DNA of 64,000 bases from Haloactinospora alba (GCF_006717075.1 NZ_VFQC01000001.1:372001-436000), one strand, 5' to 3'. Numbered from the stretch's first letter, positions 26,968-36,500 are shown. Notes: generated by a model not told the origin, from the letters alone. A program made the numbers and translations.

Positions 26968-26985
26968 GGGCTGTTTGGTGGAACG
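26965..26985. mobile_element. Possible remnant end of the 58.1-kb inverted-repeat element
   Basis: Directly after the stop TAG, the sequence ctgtttggtgga (26971-26982) equals the outer arm of the inverted repeat at 58112-58123 apart from flanking bases. Only this one end is seen here; no matching second arm was found nearby. Confidence 0.35.
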
Positions 26986-27082
26986 CCTCCGTGATCCGCT
27001 GTTTGATCGGGTGAGAAGTACCGGTGGGCTCCCGGCGCGATCCTCCTGACTCCGTCGGTGCTGTCCCCGGCACGCGACGTCG

Positions 27083-27432
27083 TCAACCAGAGCCCTGGTC
27101 CTTCCCCTCGACGGGGGGGGGGGGGAGTTGCCGACAAGCGCCTTGCCGGCGTCATGGGCGAGGTCGCAGGCGTCTCCCGGCCCCGTGAACAACGACACCT
27201 CCACGAAAGCGACGTGACGGTCCGAGACGGCGATCTCGATGTCGCAGCCCGAGGAATCGAAGGGCAGCTGGACGGCCGGGTGCCCCTCGACCTCGGTCCT
27301 GCTGGAGAGCTCACCGTTGGAGTCGATAACGACCCACTGCACTGCGGGACTGTCGGCGTCAGGGCCGTCGTTCTCGTCGGCGACGTCCATGACGAACACC
27401 TGGGCGTTCTCGTCGTTCTCCCCCGTCCACAA
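27083..27432 (-). pseudogene. Remnant of a DUF3558-like lipoprotein gene
   Basis: On the minus strand a frame reads WVVIDSNGEL, GCDIEIAVSDRHVAFVEVSL and DACDLAHDAGKALVGN. The two-cysteine spacing and the final ACDLA...A pattern look like the C-terminal half of DUF3558 lipoproteins. No signal peptide or lipobox is found upstream; the frame opens with a poor TTG. Near its 3' end a tract of 13 C (27113-27125 on +) throws the frame; with 11 or 14 C it would close after VEGKDQGSG at 27083. A decayed 5' end plus a slippery tract is the simplest reading. Confidence 0.45.
27113..27125. repeat. 13-base G homopolymer
   Basis: Thirteen consecutive G on the plus strand within the DUF3558-like remnant; much longer than any other homopolymer noticed in the window, and prone to slippage or to sequencing error. 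Confidence 0.9.
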
Positions 27433-27764
27433 CAGCCCTCGCCCGCATCGTCTGTGTCCACATTGCTGGGGCCGCGACTGACAGGCGTCCCGGGCTCGGG
27501 TAAACGGGAAAAACGCGGACCGGCCCGGGTGCGGCTGGCCGGATGCGACTGGGCCGGAAATTCTGGGATCCGGGTTCCGAGGACGCCAGTGACGTGGCCG
27601 CGGCGTAACCGTCCGTGGCGGGATGCGTTTTCAGGGCCTCCGGGAGTCACCGCCTGCCGTCGAACCGTACGCGCCGCTTATGCGGCTCGGTTCGGTGCCG
27701 AGCACGACGGGACCCGGGGACGGAACCCGTCCTGGTAGCGCGGCAGCGGCCGTCGGACGGGGGG

Positions 27765-28319
27765 TCAGGGGGCGGGCTGGGTGTGGAGCGCCCGTGCCGC
27801 GGCGCGCACGAGCGTGTGGCACGCCTCGTCGGACGGTTCCGGAAGGGAGCTCACCGGGAACCAGCCCAGGTCGGTCGACTCCCGTTCGTTCCGGGAGAGC
27901 TCCGTGTTCTCCGGAGCGACCGCCGCGTACTGCACGTCCAGGTGCCACGTGCCCCCGCAGCACGGGACCCAGTGCCGGTCGAGCCGCACCGGCCCCGGGA
28001 GCGGCCGCAACCCCGTGATGCCCGACTCCTCTCCGGCCTCCCGCAACGCGGTCGCGGCCAGCGAGGTGTCCTCCGGCTCGCAGTGGCCGCCGGTCTGTAA
28101 CCACTTCCCGATCGTGCGGTGCAGGGTCAGCACCGCGTGCTCCCCGTGGGGGGAGAGGATGGCGGCGCTCGCGGTGAGGTGGCCGGACGTACAGGTGCGC
28201 CACACCCCGTCGGGGAAGCGCTCCAGGTGGGCCACGTACTCCCGGCGCAGCTCCTCCTGGGACGCGTCGGGCGCGGCCCAGGAGGCGAGAGCGTCCTGGG
28301 CGGCGAGGCGCAGTGTCAC
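27765..28319 (-). CDS. Nudix hydrolase
   Basis: A 184-residue Nudix protein. The Nudix box is GGHCEPEDTSLAATALREAGEESG (23 residues, listed by position about 77-100: Gly start, REAGEE core). The N-terminal 60 residues are helical; the C terminus has a PCCGGTWHLD segment that may bind metal. The substrate is unknown. Its ATG overlaps the stop of the upstream zincin gene (ATGA), so the two are translationally coupled. Confidence 0.88.
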   Translation of the reverse strand: MTLRLAAQDALASWAAPDASQEELRREYVAHLERFPDGVWRTCTSGHLTASAAILSPHGEHAVLTLHRTIGKWLQTGGHCEPEDTSLAATALREAGEESGITGLRPLPGPVRLDRHWVPCCGGTWHLDVQYAAVAPENTELSRNERESTDLGWFPVSSLPEPSDEACHTLVRAAARALHTQPAP

Positions 28320-29734
28320 GTACCGCCCTCGCCTTCGCCCGTGTCCCGGTCCGATGAGTCGTCACTGTCGGACGGGCCGCCCGACTGCGGGGGCTCCCCG
28401 GTGAACTGGGAGATGTCGATCTGCGCCGCTTCGGCGTCCATCTGCCCGTGCACGAACGCACTCGGGTCGTCCAGGTCGGAACCGGAGGGCATCAGGTCGG
28501 GGTGCTCCCACACCGCGTCGCGTCCCTCGATACCGCGTGCCTCCTGCAGCGCCGTCCACAACGCGGCGGCGTCGCGCAGGCGGCGCGGGCGCAGTTCCAA
28601 CCCCACGAGCGTGGCGAACGTGTGCTCGGCGGGGCCGCCCGCGGCGCGGTGGCGGCGGGTCGTCTCCGCCAGGGATGCGGCGTGCGGCAGGCGCTGGTCG
28701 ACGGCCGAGCTGACCACCACCGACACCCACCCCTCGATCAGGGCGAGCGTGGTCTCCAGGCGCGCCAGCGACGCCTTCTGCTGCGGTGTGTCCTTCGGCT
28801 GGAACAGCCCCTGCCCCTCGATGCCGGACAGGGCCTCCTGCAGCGCCTCCGGGTTGGAGATGTCGATCTGGCCGAGCTTCTCCTCCAGGCCGCTCATGTC
28901 GAAGGACATGCCACGGGCGTACTCCTCGACCAGGGTGAACAGGTGGGAGCGCAGCCAGGGCGTGTGTCCGAACAGCCGGTGCAGCGCCGCCTCGCGCGCC
29001 GCGAGGTACAGCCGCACCTCGTCCGCGGGGATCTCCAACCCCTCGCCGAACTTCTCCACACCGGCCGGCAGGAGGGCCGCCCGCCCCTCGCCCGCGAGCG
29101 GGAGGCCGACATCGGTCGTGCCCACGACCTCGCGTGCCAGCTCACCGATCGCCTGGCCGGCCTGCTGGCTGACCATCATGCCGCCCATCTGCTGCACCAT
29201 GCCCATGATCGGGCCGGCCATGGACTGCATCTCCTCCGGCATGTTCTGGCTCATGGACTCGACGATGCGCGACGTCATCGGGTCGCACAGTCGCGACCAG
29301 GTGGACATGGTCCGCTCGATCCACTCCGAGCGGCTCCACGCCTCCATACTGTTCACGCCGGAGGGCAGGCTCGTCGTCTCGTTCAGCCACAGGTCGGCGA
29401 GGCGCAGCGCCTCCTGGACCTGGGCGTAGTCGGTGGCGCCGACACTGGAGTCCCCCTGTTGGGAGACCGAGTGGCGGGCGACGTTCGTCGCCACTTCCCA
29501 GTTCACTCCGCCGGACGAGCCGCTCGCCGAACCCGAGGAGGGCGACTGGGCGGACATCATGTCGGCGAACTGGCGGAGCATGTGCGCCATCTGTTGCGGG
29601 TCGCCGAACGGGAAGCCACCCGGCATGTTCGGGTCACCCCCGCCTGGGCCGCCGGCGCCGGAATCACCCGAGCGCCGACCTGACTCGTCGTCGGGGTCGT
29701 TCGGCATACTGAAACCAAAAGGTGGGTCACTCAC
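28316..29734 (-). CDS. DUF2342 zinc-dependent metalloprotease-like protein
   Basis: A 472-residue member of the zincin-like DUF2342 family (M. tuberculosis Rv3195 type, from memory). A Gly/Ser/Pro-rich, probably disordered N terminus (1-80) precedes a helical core with AAREAALHRLFGHTPWL near residue 240, the region that carries the putative zinc ligands in this family. The last 50 residues are acidic and low-complexity. GTG 29734 follows GAGG with 8-nt spacing. It is divergent from the SDR gene and coupled to the Nudix gene downstream. Catalysis is inferred from family only. Confidence 0.85.
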   Translation of the reverse strand: MSDPPFGFSMPNDPDDESGRRSGDSGAGGPGGGDPNMPGGFPFGDPQQMAHMLRQFADMMSAQSPSSGSASGSSGGVNWEVATNVARHSVSQQGDSSVGATDYAQVQEALRLADLWLNETTSLPSGVNSMEAWSRSEWIERTMSTWSRLCDPMTSRIVESMSQNMPEEMQSMAGPIMGMVQQMGGMMVSQQAGQAIGELAREVVGTTDVGLPLAGEGRAALLPAGVEKFGEGLEIPADEVRLYLAAREAALHRLFGHTPWLRSHLFTLVEEYARGMSFDMSGLEEKLGQIDISNPEALQEALSGIEGQGLFQPKDTPQQKASLARLETTLALIEGWVSVVVSSAVDQRLPHAASLAETTRRHRAAGGPAEHTFATLVGLELRPRRLRDAAALWTALQEARGIEGRDAVWEHPDLMPSGSDLDDPSAFVHGQMDAEAAQIDISQFTGEPPQSGGPSDSDDSSDRDTGEGEGGT

Positions 29735-29796
29735 GTTTCGACCTCAGGCAGGATTAGGTGTGTCTCCACTGTCACGTTAGCTGGGAGCCGCCCGGA

Positions 29797-30915
29797 GTGA
29801 GTACCGAAACCAGTCAGGTTCGCCCACAGCACAGCGCTGACAAGAGCGCTTCGGTGGTCGCGGTGACAGGAGCCGCCTCCGGAGTGGGGCATATACTCCT
29901 ACAACGTCTGCTCGCCGCCCAGGATTCCGGGCTGATCGGCACGATCGTGGCCATCGACGACCACTGCGGCCCCACCGAGGGTGTGACCTGGCGCGTCGCC
30001 GACATCCGCGATCCCGCTCTGGCACCCCGGCTCTCCGACGTGGACGTCCTGGTGCACGCGGCGGACGACCGTTCGTTGGACGCCCCGGCCCGGGAGCGGC
30101 GCACCCGCAACGTCCGGGCGGCGCAGACGCTTCTCACCGCGGCCGCAGCGGAACGCGTCTCCCGTGTGATCCTCATCACAAGCACCATGGTATACGGGGC
30201 GACCCCCGAGAACCCAGTGCCGTTACCGGAGGACGCGCCGATGGCTCCCGACACGGACGCCGGCGTCATCGGCGACTTCATCGAGATCGAGGACCTGGCC
30301 AGTTTCGCGCGCCGTGCCCACCCCGCGCTCTCGGTGACGGTGCTGCGCCCCGCGCCGCTTGTCGGTCCCGAGATCGACACGCTGCTGGCCCGCCACTTCT
30401 CCGCCCCTCGGTTGCTCACCGTGAAGGGCTGGGAGCAGGCGTGGCAGTTCTGCCACATCGACGACCTGGCCAGCGCGGTGGAGTTCGTCATCGTCCACGA
30501 CGTGCACGGCAAGACCGGAACGGTCGCCGTCGGGTGCGAGGGGGCGCTGCGCCAGTCCGACGCCGAGGAGATCGCGGAGCTGCGCAGGTTCGAGCTGCCC
30601 GCCAACCTCGCCCTGGGAGCAACGCAGCGGTTGCACCGGGTGGGGCTCGCCCCCGCACCGGCCAGCGAACTGAAGTTCCTGGTGTACCCGTGCGTGGTGG
30701 ACTGCGTGACCCTGCGCGACGCCGGGTGGCAGCCGGAGTACGACAACGCCGAAGCGCTCGGCGCCCTCCTGGAAGCCCGCGGCAAACAGAGCCGCGGCCG
30801 GAACGTGGGCCGCAAGGAGGTCACGATCACCGCCGCCAGCGCGGCGGGAGCGGCCGCGGCGGCGATCGGCACGGCCGCGGCCGTCCGCCGGCTCCGCAAA
30901 CGCCGCCGGAGCTGA
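29797..30915 (+). CDS. NAD-dependent epimerase/dehydratase-family (extended SDR) protein
   Basis: A 372-residue Rossmann protein. The cofactor loop is VTGAASGVGHILLQ (about residues 23-36); a short strand-2 acidic end VAIDDHC suggests NAD(H). TSTMVYG supplies the catalytic Ser/Thr and Tyr, but the usual YxxxK lysine is not obvious, so activity is uncertain. The last 40 residues are Ala-rich and end in RRLRKRRRS, which could be a hydrophobic tail with a basic anchor. GTG 29797 is preceded by GGGAG at 9 nt. Confidence 0.8.
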   Translation: MSTETSQVRPQHSADKSASVVAVTGAASGVGHILLQRLLAAQDSGLIGTIVAIDDHCGPTEGVTWRVADIRDPALAPRLSDVDVLVHAADDRSLDAPARERRTRNVRAAQTLLTAAAAERVSRVILITSTMVYGATPENPVPLPEDAPMAPDTDAGVIGDFIEIEDLASFARRAHPALSVTVLRPAPLVGPEIDTLLARHFSAPRLLTVKGWEQAWQFCHIDDLASAVEFVIVHDVHGKTGTVAVGCEGALRQSDAEEIAELRRFELPANLALGATQRLHRVGLAPAPASELKFLVYPCVVDCVTLRDAGWQPEYDNAEALGALLEARGKQSRGRNVGRKEVTITAASAAGAAAAAIGTAAAVRRLRKRRRS

Positions 30916-31003
30916 ACGACCACCGGCTCCCACCCGGCGCGGCCGCCGCGTACCGGCACGGCCGCCTCCGCGCGGTGGGCACGGCGTTGGTAACGTCAGC
31001 TGT

Positions 31004-31441
31004 GTGGAAACCATCACCCTGGTCGGGCTGCGCGAGAGCCCGCTCTCTGTCGACGAGGTACTGTCCTCCGTAGGCGACCCGGAAGCCGGAGGCACAGCGT
31101 TCTTCCTCGGAACGGTCCGGGACCACGACCACGGCCGCGGCGTGCGGAACCTGACCTACGAGGCCCACCCGCGCGCCGAACGTGACATGCGTGGCGTCCT
31201 GGAACGCGTCGTGGCCGACTTCGCCGACACCGGTCGGCCGGTGCGGAAGGTGGCGGCGCTCCACCGGGTCGGCCCCCTGGCGATCGGCGACACCGCGGTG
31301 GTCGTCGCGGCCGCCGCCGCCCACCGCGAGGAGGCGTTCTCCGCGTGCCGCCGGCTCATCGACGACATCAAGGACGAGGTCCCCATCTGGAAGCACCAGG
31401 AGTTCGCCGACGGGGAGACCGAATGGGTCGGTGCCTGCTGA
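31004..31441 (+). CDS. moaE: MoaE: molybdopterin synthase large subunit
   Basis: With thiocarboxylated MoaD it converts cyclic pyranopterin monophosphate to molybdopterin. The 145 residues carry the family segments GGTAFFLGTVRDHD, YEAHPRAERDM, VAALHRVGPLAIGD and DEVPIWKHQEF, the last with the active-site lysine. GTG 31004 lies 7 nt after TAACGT (30991-30996): a leaderless pattern. The activating enzyme MoeZ is encoded at 7 kb; no moaD is in the window. Confidence 0.93.
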   Translation: METITLVGLRESPLSVDEVLSSVGDPEAGGTAFFLGTVRDHDHGRGVRNLTYEAHPRAERDMRGVLERVVADFADTGRPVRKVAALHRVGPLAIGDTAVVVAAAAAHREEAFSACRRLIDDIKDEVPIWKHQEFADGETEWVGAC

Positions 31442-31546
31442 CCGCCGGACCCGCCCCGCCCCGCCGGCCCGCCGGCACTGCCGGAACCCGCCGGGAACCC
31501 GGGCACCGCAGCGTTCCCGTCCGCGACTCCGTTTAGGGTTTGTGCC

Positions 31547-32599
31547 ATGTTCCGTCGCGCTATGACCCTGATCGTCGCGCTCGCGCTGCTCGCGGGCCTC
31601 GCGGTCGGCGGCTACTTCCTGCCCGTGCCCTACATCGTCGCCTCTCCCGGACTGGCGGTGAACACCATCGGCGAGACCGAGGGCGAGGAGCCGGTGATCC
31701 AGGTGGACGGGAGGAAGACCTACACCCACGAGGGCGGGTTGAACATGGTCACCGTCCAGTACACCGGCGGCCCCCAGGGCCGGATGGACCTGTTCAACCT
31801 CGTGCGGGCCTGGCTGTCCCCCAACGAGTCCGTCCTCCCCGAGGAGGCGGTGTTCCCGCCGGAACGCAGCGTCGAGGAGGTCAGCGAGGAGCAGAGCCTG
31901 GAGATGGAGGACTCCCAGACCGCCGCCACGGCCGCCGCCCTCACCGAACTCGGTATCGACTACGAGAACGAGACCGTCATCGCCGACGTGGACGAGGACG
32001 CGCCGGCCGCGGGCAAGCTGGAACAGGGCGACACGGTCACCGAGGTCGACGGCGAACCCGCGGGCAGCAACGACGAGGTCGCCGAGGAGGTCGCCGACCG
32101 CGACCCCGGGGACGACGTCGAGATCACCGTGGAACGGGACGGCGACACCGAACGGTTCGAGATGCCCACCACCGAGTCCGACGACGGCACCGCCGTCGTC
32201 GGCGTCATGGTCGCCAACAACCCGGACTTCCCGTTCGAGGTGGACATCAGTGTCGGCGAGATCGGCGGTCCGAGCGCGGGAATGATGTTCGCGCTGGGGA
32301 TCATGGACCGGCTCAGCCCCGAGGGGCTCACCGACGGGCAGGCCGTCGCCGGAACCGGAACGATCACCCCCCAGGGCACGGTCGGCGGTGTCAGCGGCGT
32401 CGCGCAGAAGATGGTCAGCGCGCAACGCAAGGGGGCGGACTACTTCCTCGTCCCCCAGGAGAGCTGCGACCAGACGTTCGACTCGGCGGCCAGCGACGAC
32501 CTCAGTGTCGTCCGGGTCAGTGAGCTGTCCGAGGCGGTCAGCGCGCTGGAGACCATCCGTACCGGAGACGGGGAGCTGCCCCGCTGCGAGGCGGACTGA
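31547..32599 (+). CDS. Membrane-anchored PDZ-Lon protease (S16 type)
   Basis: A 350-residue extracytoplasmic protease. An N-terminal signal anchor (about 5-25) is followed by a beta-rich region, a PDZ domain (about 145-205, starting near DVDEDAPAAGKLEQGD) and a Lon proteolytic domain. The catalytic Ser lies in GGPSAGMMFAL and the Lys in GGVSGVAQKMVSA. Lon-type ATPase is absent, as usual for this family. ATG 31547 is 7 nt after TAGGGT (31534-31539), a leaderless pattern. It equals the position of M. tuberculosis Rv3194c (recollection). Confidence 0.92.
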   Translation: MFRRAMTLIVALALLAGLAVGGYFLPVPYIVASPGLAVNTIGETEGEEPVIQVDGRKTYTHEGGLNMVTVQYTGGPQGRMDLFNLVRAWLSPNESVLPEEAVFPPERSVEEVSEEQSLEMEDSQTAATAAALTELGIDYENETVIADVDEDAPAAGKLEQGDTVTEVDGEPAGSNDEVAEEVADRDPGDDVEITVERDGDTERFEMPTTESDDGTAVVGVMVANNPDFPFEVDISVGEIGGPSAGMMFALGIMDRLSPEGLTDGQAVAGTGTITPQGTVGGVSGVAQKMVSAQRKGADYFLVPQESCDQTFDSAASDDLSVVRVSELSEAVSALETIRTGDGELPRCEAD

Positions 32600-32607
32600 C
32601 CACCTCC

Positions 32608-33138
32608 TCAGCCCTCCTCGTCGTCCTCCAGGGTGAGCGACAGCGCCGACGTCAGAGCGGGGACGAGGTCCGAGCCGTTGAGCACCTGGTCCTCGCTGTC
32701 GTGGCTGCGCATGCGCAGCGCGGAGTAGGTGCTGCCGTCACGCAGGCTCGCCGCCACCATCCGGATCTCCTCCGCGTCCGGCCGTTCCTGCGCCCACTGG
32801 CCCAGGTCCGCGTCCCGCGGCGGGTCGAGGGTCTCGTCGGACCCCTTCACCACCAGCCGCTCCATCACGAGGGCGCAACCGGAGACCTCCGCGGGCCAGG
32901 CGATCCGGCCGAGTGCCTCCTCCAGGTTCAGGTCCGACGGCAGCGGCTCCTGCTCCACCGGGGTGAGCTCGGTCGGCTCGACCGGCCCGTCCAGCCCGAG
33001 CATCTCGGCGAGAGCGGGTTCGCGTTCCACCAGGTCGGCCGTCGGAACCAGGGCGTAGACCCGCATGGGCTGGTCCCACCCCTGCTCGGCGGCGTGGCGT
33101 TCCAGGTCCAGTACAGCTTGGCGAATGTTGAATGACAC
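32608..33138 (-). CDS. PPA1309-family protein
   Basis: A 176-residue soluble protein found next to the UPF0182 gene in many actinobacteria. Recognisable parts are the N-terminal ERHAAEQGWDQPMRVYALVPTA (a 22-residue stretch, keyed by GWDQP), LEEALGRIAWP and a C-terminal SYSALRMR-like segment. Function is unknown. GTG 33138 is the first start giving the conserved N terminus; a GGAGG lies too close to it, so the initiation mode is unclear. It is convergent with the Lon gene, 9 bp apart. Confidence 0.8.
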   Translation of the reverse strand: MSFNIRQAVLDLERHAAEQGWDQPMRVYALVPTADLVEREPALAEMLGLDGPVEPTELTPVEQEPLPSDLNLEEALGRIAWPAEVSGCALVMERLVVKGSDETLDPPRDADLGQWAQERPDAEEIRMVAASLRDGSTYSALRMRSHDSEDQVLNGSDLVPALTSALSLTLEDDEEG

Positions 33139-33400
33139 CCCTCCATGGTGACCGATGCGCCGCGTAGCGGCGTGCGGCGACGACATCCCCACGCGGCCAC
33201 AGCGCCGGCGACAGCGGGTGCCAAACCGAGCACGCGGGCAGTACGATCGCGGGTGATGCGGGGACGACGCCGAGTCGATGCCGCATTGTCACTGTTTCGG
33301 CGCGGAGTTTCGGGAACCTGCCGCAGGCCCAATAAGTTGCCGATGCAAGGACACGCACCTGTCCCGTACCAGTACCCGCAACCACTAACGAGGGGGAGGC

Positions 33401-36400
33401 GTGAGCTTCCGGTCGCCTGGCGCACCGAGTGCGCGTATGCCTCGACGATCTCGGCTACTCGCGCCGGTCGCGGCGGTCGTGGTCGTCATCATCGCGGGGC
33501 TGCTGCTCGCCGCGAACTACTGGACCGACTACAAGTGGTTCAGCTCCATCGGGTACAGCACCGTCTTCCTGACGGAGCTGCGGACCCGAGCACTGCTGTT
33601 CTTCGGAGCCGCAGCCCTGATGATGGCCGCGGTCGGCGCCAGTATGTACATCGCGTTCCGCACCCGCCCGGTATCGCGTCCCACGAGCCTGGAACAGCAG
33701 GGTCTGGAGCGGTACCGGATGTCGATCGACCCCCGCCGGAAGCTGATCTTCTGGCTGGTCGCCGCCGGACTCGGTGTTCTCACTGGCCTTTCCGCGACCG
33801 GCGAATGGAGCACCTACCTCCAGTACGCCAACGGTGCCGAGTTCGGCACCGAGGACCCGCTCTTCAACATCGACATCTCGTTCTTCGCGTTCACCTATCC
33901 CTTCCTGCGGGTCATCCTCGGGTACCTCTTCGCCGCGGTGGTCTTCTCCTTCCTCGCGGCACTGGTGGTGCACTACCTGTACGGCGGGGTCCGGCTGCAG
34001 ACCCAGGGGCAGCGCGCCACCTCCGCGGCCCGGGTGCACCTGTCCGTGCTGCTGGGCGTGTTCGTGCTGCTGAAAGCCGGTGCCTACTGGCTCGACCGCT
34101 ACGGTCTGGTCTTCTCCGACCGCGGGTACATCTTCGGCGGTGCCTACACCGACGTCACCGCGGTGCTGTACGCGAAGATCATCCTGGCGATCATCGCGCT
34201 CGTCTGCGCGCTGCTGTTCTTCGCCAACATCTACTTCAAGAACATCATGGTGCCCATCGTCAGCCTGGGGCTGCTGGTCCTCTCAGCGATCCTGGTCGGC
34301 GGGGTCTACCCGGCGGTGGTCCAGCAGTTCACCGTGAGCCCGAACGAGCAGCGGCTGGAACGCCCCTACATCGCCGACAACATCGAGTACACCCGCCAGG
34401 CCTACGGCATCGACGACACCGAGGTCGAGTCCTACGACGCGGAGACGGAGCTGAGCGCACAGCAGCTCTCCGAGGAGGCCGAGACCATCCCCAGCGTCCG
34501 GCTCGTCGACCCCTCCGTGGTCTCGGAGACGTTCCAGCAGATGCAGCAGGTCCGGGGCTTCTACCAGTTCCCCGACGTCCTGGACGTGGACCGCTACGAG
34601 AACGAGGAGGGGGAGAAGGTCGACACGATCGTCTCCGCCCGCGAGCTCGAGGGTCCCCCCGAGGACCAGGACAACTGGCTGACCCGGCACATGGTCTACA
34701 CGCACGGGTTCGGTGTCGTCGCCGCCGCCGGCAACGAGGTGGACAGCGAGGGCCGGCCGGCGTTCACCGAGTACAACATTCCGCCCACCGGTGAGCTCTC
34801 CGACGTGGCCGGCGAGTACGAGCCGCGTATCTACTACGGCCAGGAGGGCGCCGAGTACGTCATCGTCGACGCCGAACCGGAGTACGACTACCCGCTCGGC
34901 GGCCAGTCGGAGGACGTGCCCACCACGGACCAGGAGGGCAACCAGGAGGGCGACCCCACCGCGGACGAGGCGCAGGCACCGGCCGACGGTCAGGACGGTG
35001 GCCAGGACGGCCAGGACGGCGGTCAGGACGGCCAGGGCAACGACGGTGGCCAGGACGGCGGCGAGGACAGCCAGGGCGGTCCCGGCGACCAGAAGACCAA
35101 CAACTACGACGGGGACGGCGGGGTCGAACTCTCCAGCTTCTTCGACCGCATCCTGTACGCGATGAAGTACCAGGAAGCCGACATCCTGCTGAACGACGCG
35201 ATCAACGAGGACTCGCAGATCCTCTACGACCGCGACCCGGCCCAGCGGGTGGAGAAGACCGCCCCGTTCCTCACGGTCGACAGCGAGCCCTACCCGGCGG
35301 TGGTGGACGGCGACGTGAAGTGGATCGTCGACGCCTACACGACCACGAACGGCTACCCCTACTCGACCCGCACCGACCTGGCCAACGCGACCGAGGACAC
35401 GTTCACCCAGGGCACCAACCGGGGTAACGCGCTTCCCGGCAACGAGGCCAACTACATCCGCAACTCGGTGAAGGCCACCGTGGACGCCTACGACGGCTCG
35501 GTGACGCTGTACAACTGGGACGAGCAGGACCCGGTGCTGCAGACGTGGTCGGACGCCTTCCCCGGCATCATGACGAAGAAGGACGAGATCAGCGACGAGC
35601 TGAAATCGCACCTGCGTTACCCGGACGACCTGGTCAAGGTGCAACGGGAGATGCTGAAGGAGTACCACATCACCGACCCGGACGCCTTCTACGGCGGTCA
35701 GGACTTCTGGGAGATCCCGGCGGACCCGACCAACGACGGAAACGATCCGGAGCCGCCGTACCGGCAGACGATCCGCCTGCCGGGGGAGCAGGAGGCGTCG
35801 TTCTCGATGACCTCCACGTTCGTCCCGCGCGACCGTAAGAACCTGGCCGCGTTCATGTCGGTGAACAGCGACCCGAACTCCGATGACTACGGCAAACTGA
35901 GCATCCTGAACCTGCCGCAGGACTCGGTGACCCTCGGTCCGGGCCAGGTGCAGGACCAGTTCGACGCGGACAGCGAGATCCGGGACGTCCTGTTGCCGCT
36001 GCAGCAGAACGAGCAGTCCCAGATGATCAAGGGCAACCTGCTCACCCTGCCGTTCGCCGGCGGGCTGCTGTACGTGGAGCCGCTCTACGTACAGGCGGAG
36101 GGTGCCGAGTCCGCCTACCCGCTGTTGCAGCAGGTGATGGTCGGCTTCGGTGAGGAGGTCGCTATCGGCGGCAACCTCCAGGAGGCCCTGAACAACCTCT
36201 TCGCCGGTGATGACGGCGAGGGGCCGCTCGATGAAGGGCAGCAGGACGGGGGCGACGCCGACACCGGTGACGGTGGCGGCGGGTCCGGTTCCAGCGACGA
36301 GCTGTCCAAGGCCCTCCAGGACGCCGCGGACGCCTACGAGAAGGGGCAGAAGGCGCTGCAGGACGGCGACTTCAGCACCTACGACGAGGCCAACCAGGAG

Positions 36401-36457
36401 CTGAAGGACGCGCTGGACCGGGCCGAGGAAGCCCGCGACGAGAACGACGAGGAGTAG
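33401..36457 (+). CDS. UPF0182 large membrane protein
   Basis: A 1018-residue protein of the conserved actinobacterial UPF0182 (COG1615) family, function unknown. It has an N-terminal membrane block of about seven helices (residues 20-320) with DYKWFSSIGY and DPLFNIDISFFAFTYPFLR motifs, then a large extracytoplasmic domain. A low-complexity Gly/Asp/Gln insertion (DGGQDGQDGG repeats) lies about residues 525-565, and a second acidic, Gly-rich stretch near 945-970 precedes a C-terminal coiled helix. The ribosome site GGGGGAG lies 2 nt before the GTG. Homologue of M. tuberculosis Rv3193c (recollection). Confidence 0.93.
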   Translation: MSFRSPGAPSARMPRRSRLLAPVAAVVVVIIAGLLLAANYWTDYKWFSSIGYSTVFLTELRTRALLFFGAAALMMAAVGASMYIAFRTRPVSRPTSLEQQGLERYRMSIDPRRKLIFWLVAAGLGVLTGLSATGEWSTYLQYANGAEFGTEDPLFNIDISFFAFTYPFLRVILGYLFAAVVFSFLAALVVHYLYGGVRLQTQGQRATSAARVHLSVLLGVFVLLKAGAYWLDRYGLVFSDRGYIFGGAYTDVTAVLYAKIILAIIALVCALLFFANIYFKNIMVPIVSLGLLVLSAILVGGVYPAVVQQFTVSPNEQRLERPYIADNIEYTRQAYGIDDTEVESYDAETELSAQQLSEEAETIPSVRLVDPSVVSETFQQMQQVRGFYQFPDVLDVDRYENEEGEKVDTIVSARELEGPPEDQDNWLTRHMVYTHGFGVVAAAGNEVDSEGRPAFTEYNIPPTGELSDVAGEYEPRIYYGQEGAEYVIVDAEPEYDYPLGGQSEDVPTTDQEGNQEGDPTADEAQAPADGQDGGQDGQDGGQDGQGNDGGQDGGEDSQGGPGDQKTNNYDGDGGVELSSFFDRILYAMKYQEADILLNDAINEDSQILYDRDPAQRVEKTAPFLTVDSEPYPAVVDGDVKWIVDAYTTTNGYPYSTRTDLANATEDTFTQGTNRGNALPGNEANYIRNSVKATVDAYDGSVTLYNWDEQDPVLQTWSDAFPGIMTKKDEISDELKSHLRYPDDLVKVQREMLKEYHITDPDAFYGGQDFWEIPADPTNDGNDPEPPYRQTIRLPGEQEASFSMTSTFVPRDRKNLAAFMSVNSDPNSDDYGKLSILNLPQDSVTLGPGQVQDQFDADSEIRDVLLPLQQNEQSQMIKGNLLTLPFAGGLLYVEPLYVQAEGAESAYPLLQQVMVGFGEEVAIGGNLQEALNNLFAGDDGEGPLDEGQQDGGDADTGDGGGGSGSSDELSKALQDAADAYEKGQKALQDGDFSTYDEANQELKDALDRAEEARDENDEE

Positions 36458-36458
36458 G

Positions 36459-36500
36459 AACCCGACCCCGCCCGGCCCGGTTCCCGGGCGGGGCGGGGTT
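36459..36500 (+). terminator. Terminator after UPF0182
   Basis: A 10-bp perfect stem (36466-36475 with 36484-36493), extended by partial outer pairing, follows the UPF0182 stop. Its right flank is shared with the left end of the tRNA duplication. Confidence 0.6.

Larger units (their letters stand above)
26968..27764. other. Decayed intergenic segment
   Basis: 797 bp between two genes with no intact coding sequence. It begins with the element-like end and contains a DUF3558-like remnant (27083-27432, minus strand) broken by a 13-G run. The right-hand 330 bp shows nothing recognisable. Confidence 0.5.

Noticed and set aside
26347-27432. 361-residue minus-strand frame joining the DUF3558-like remnant to the antisense of the YgjP-like gene
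   Set aside because: The second half is antisense of a supported metallopeptidase gene; only the first 115 residues look protein-like.
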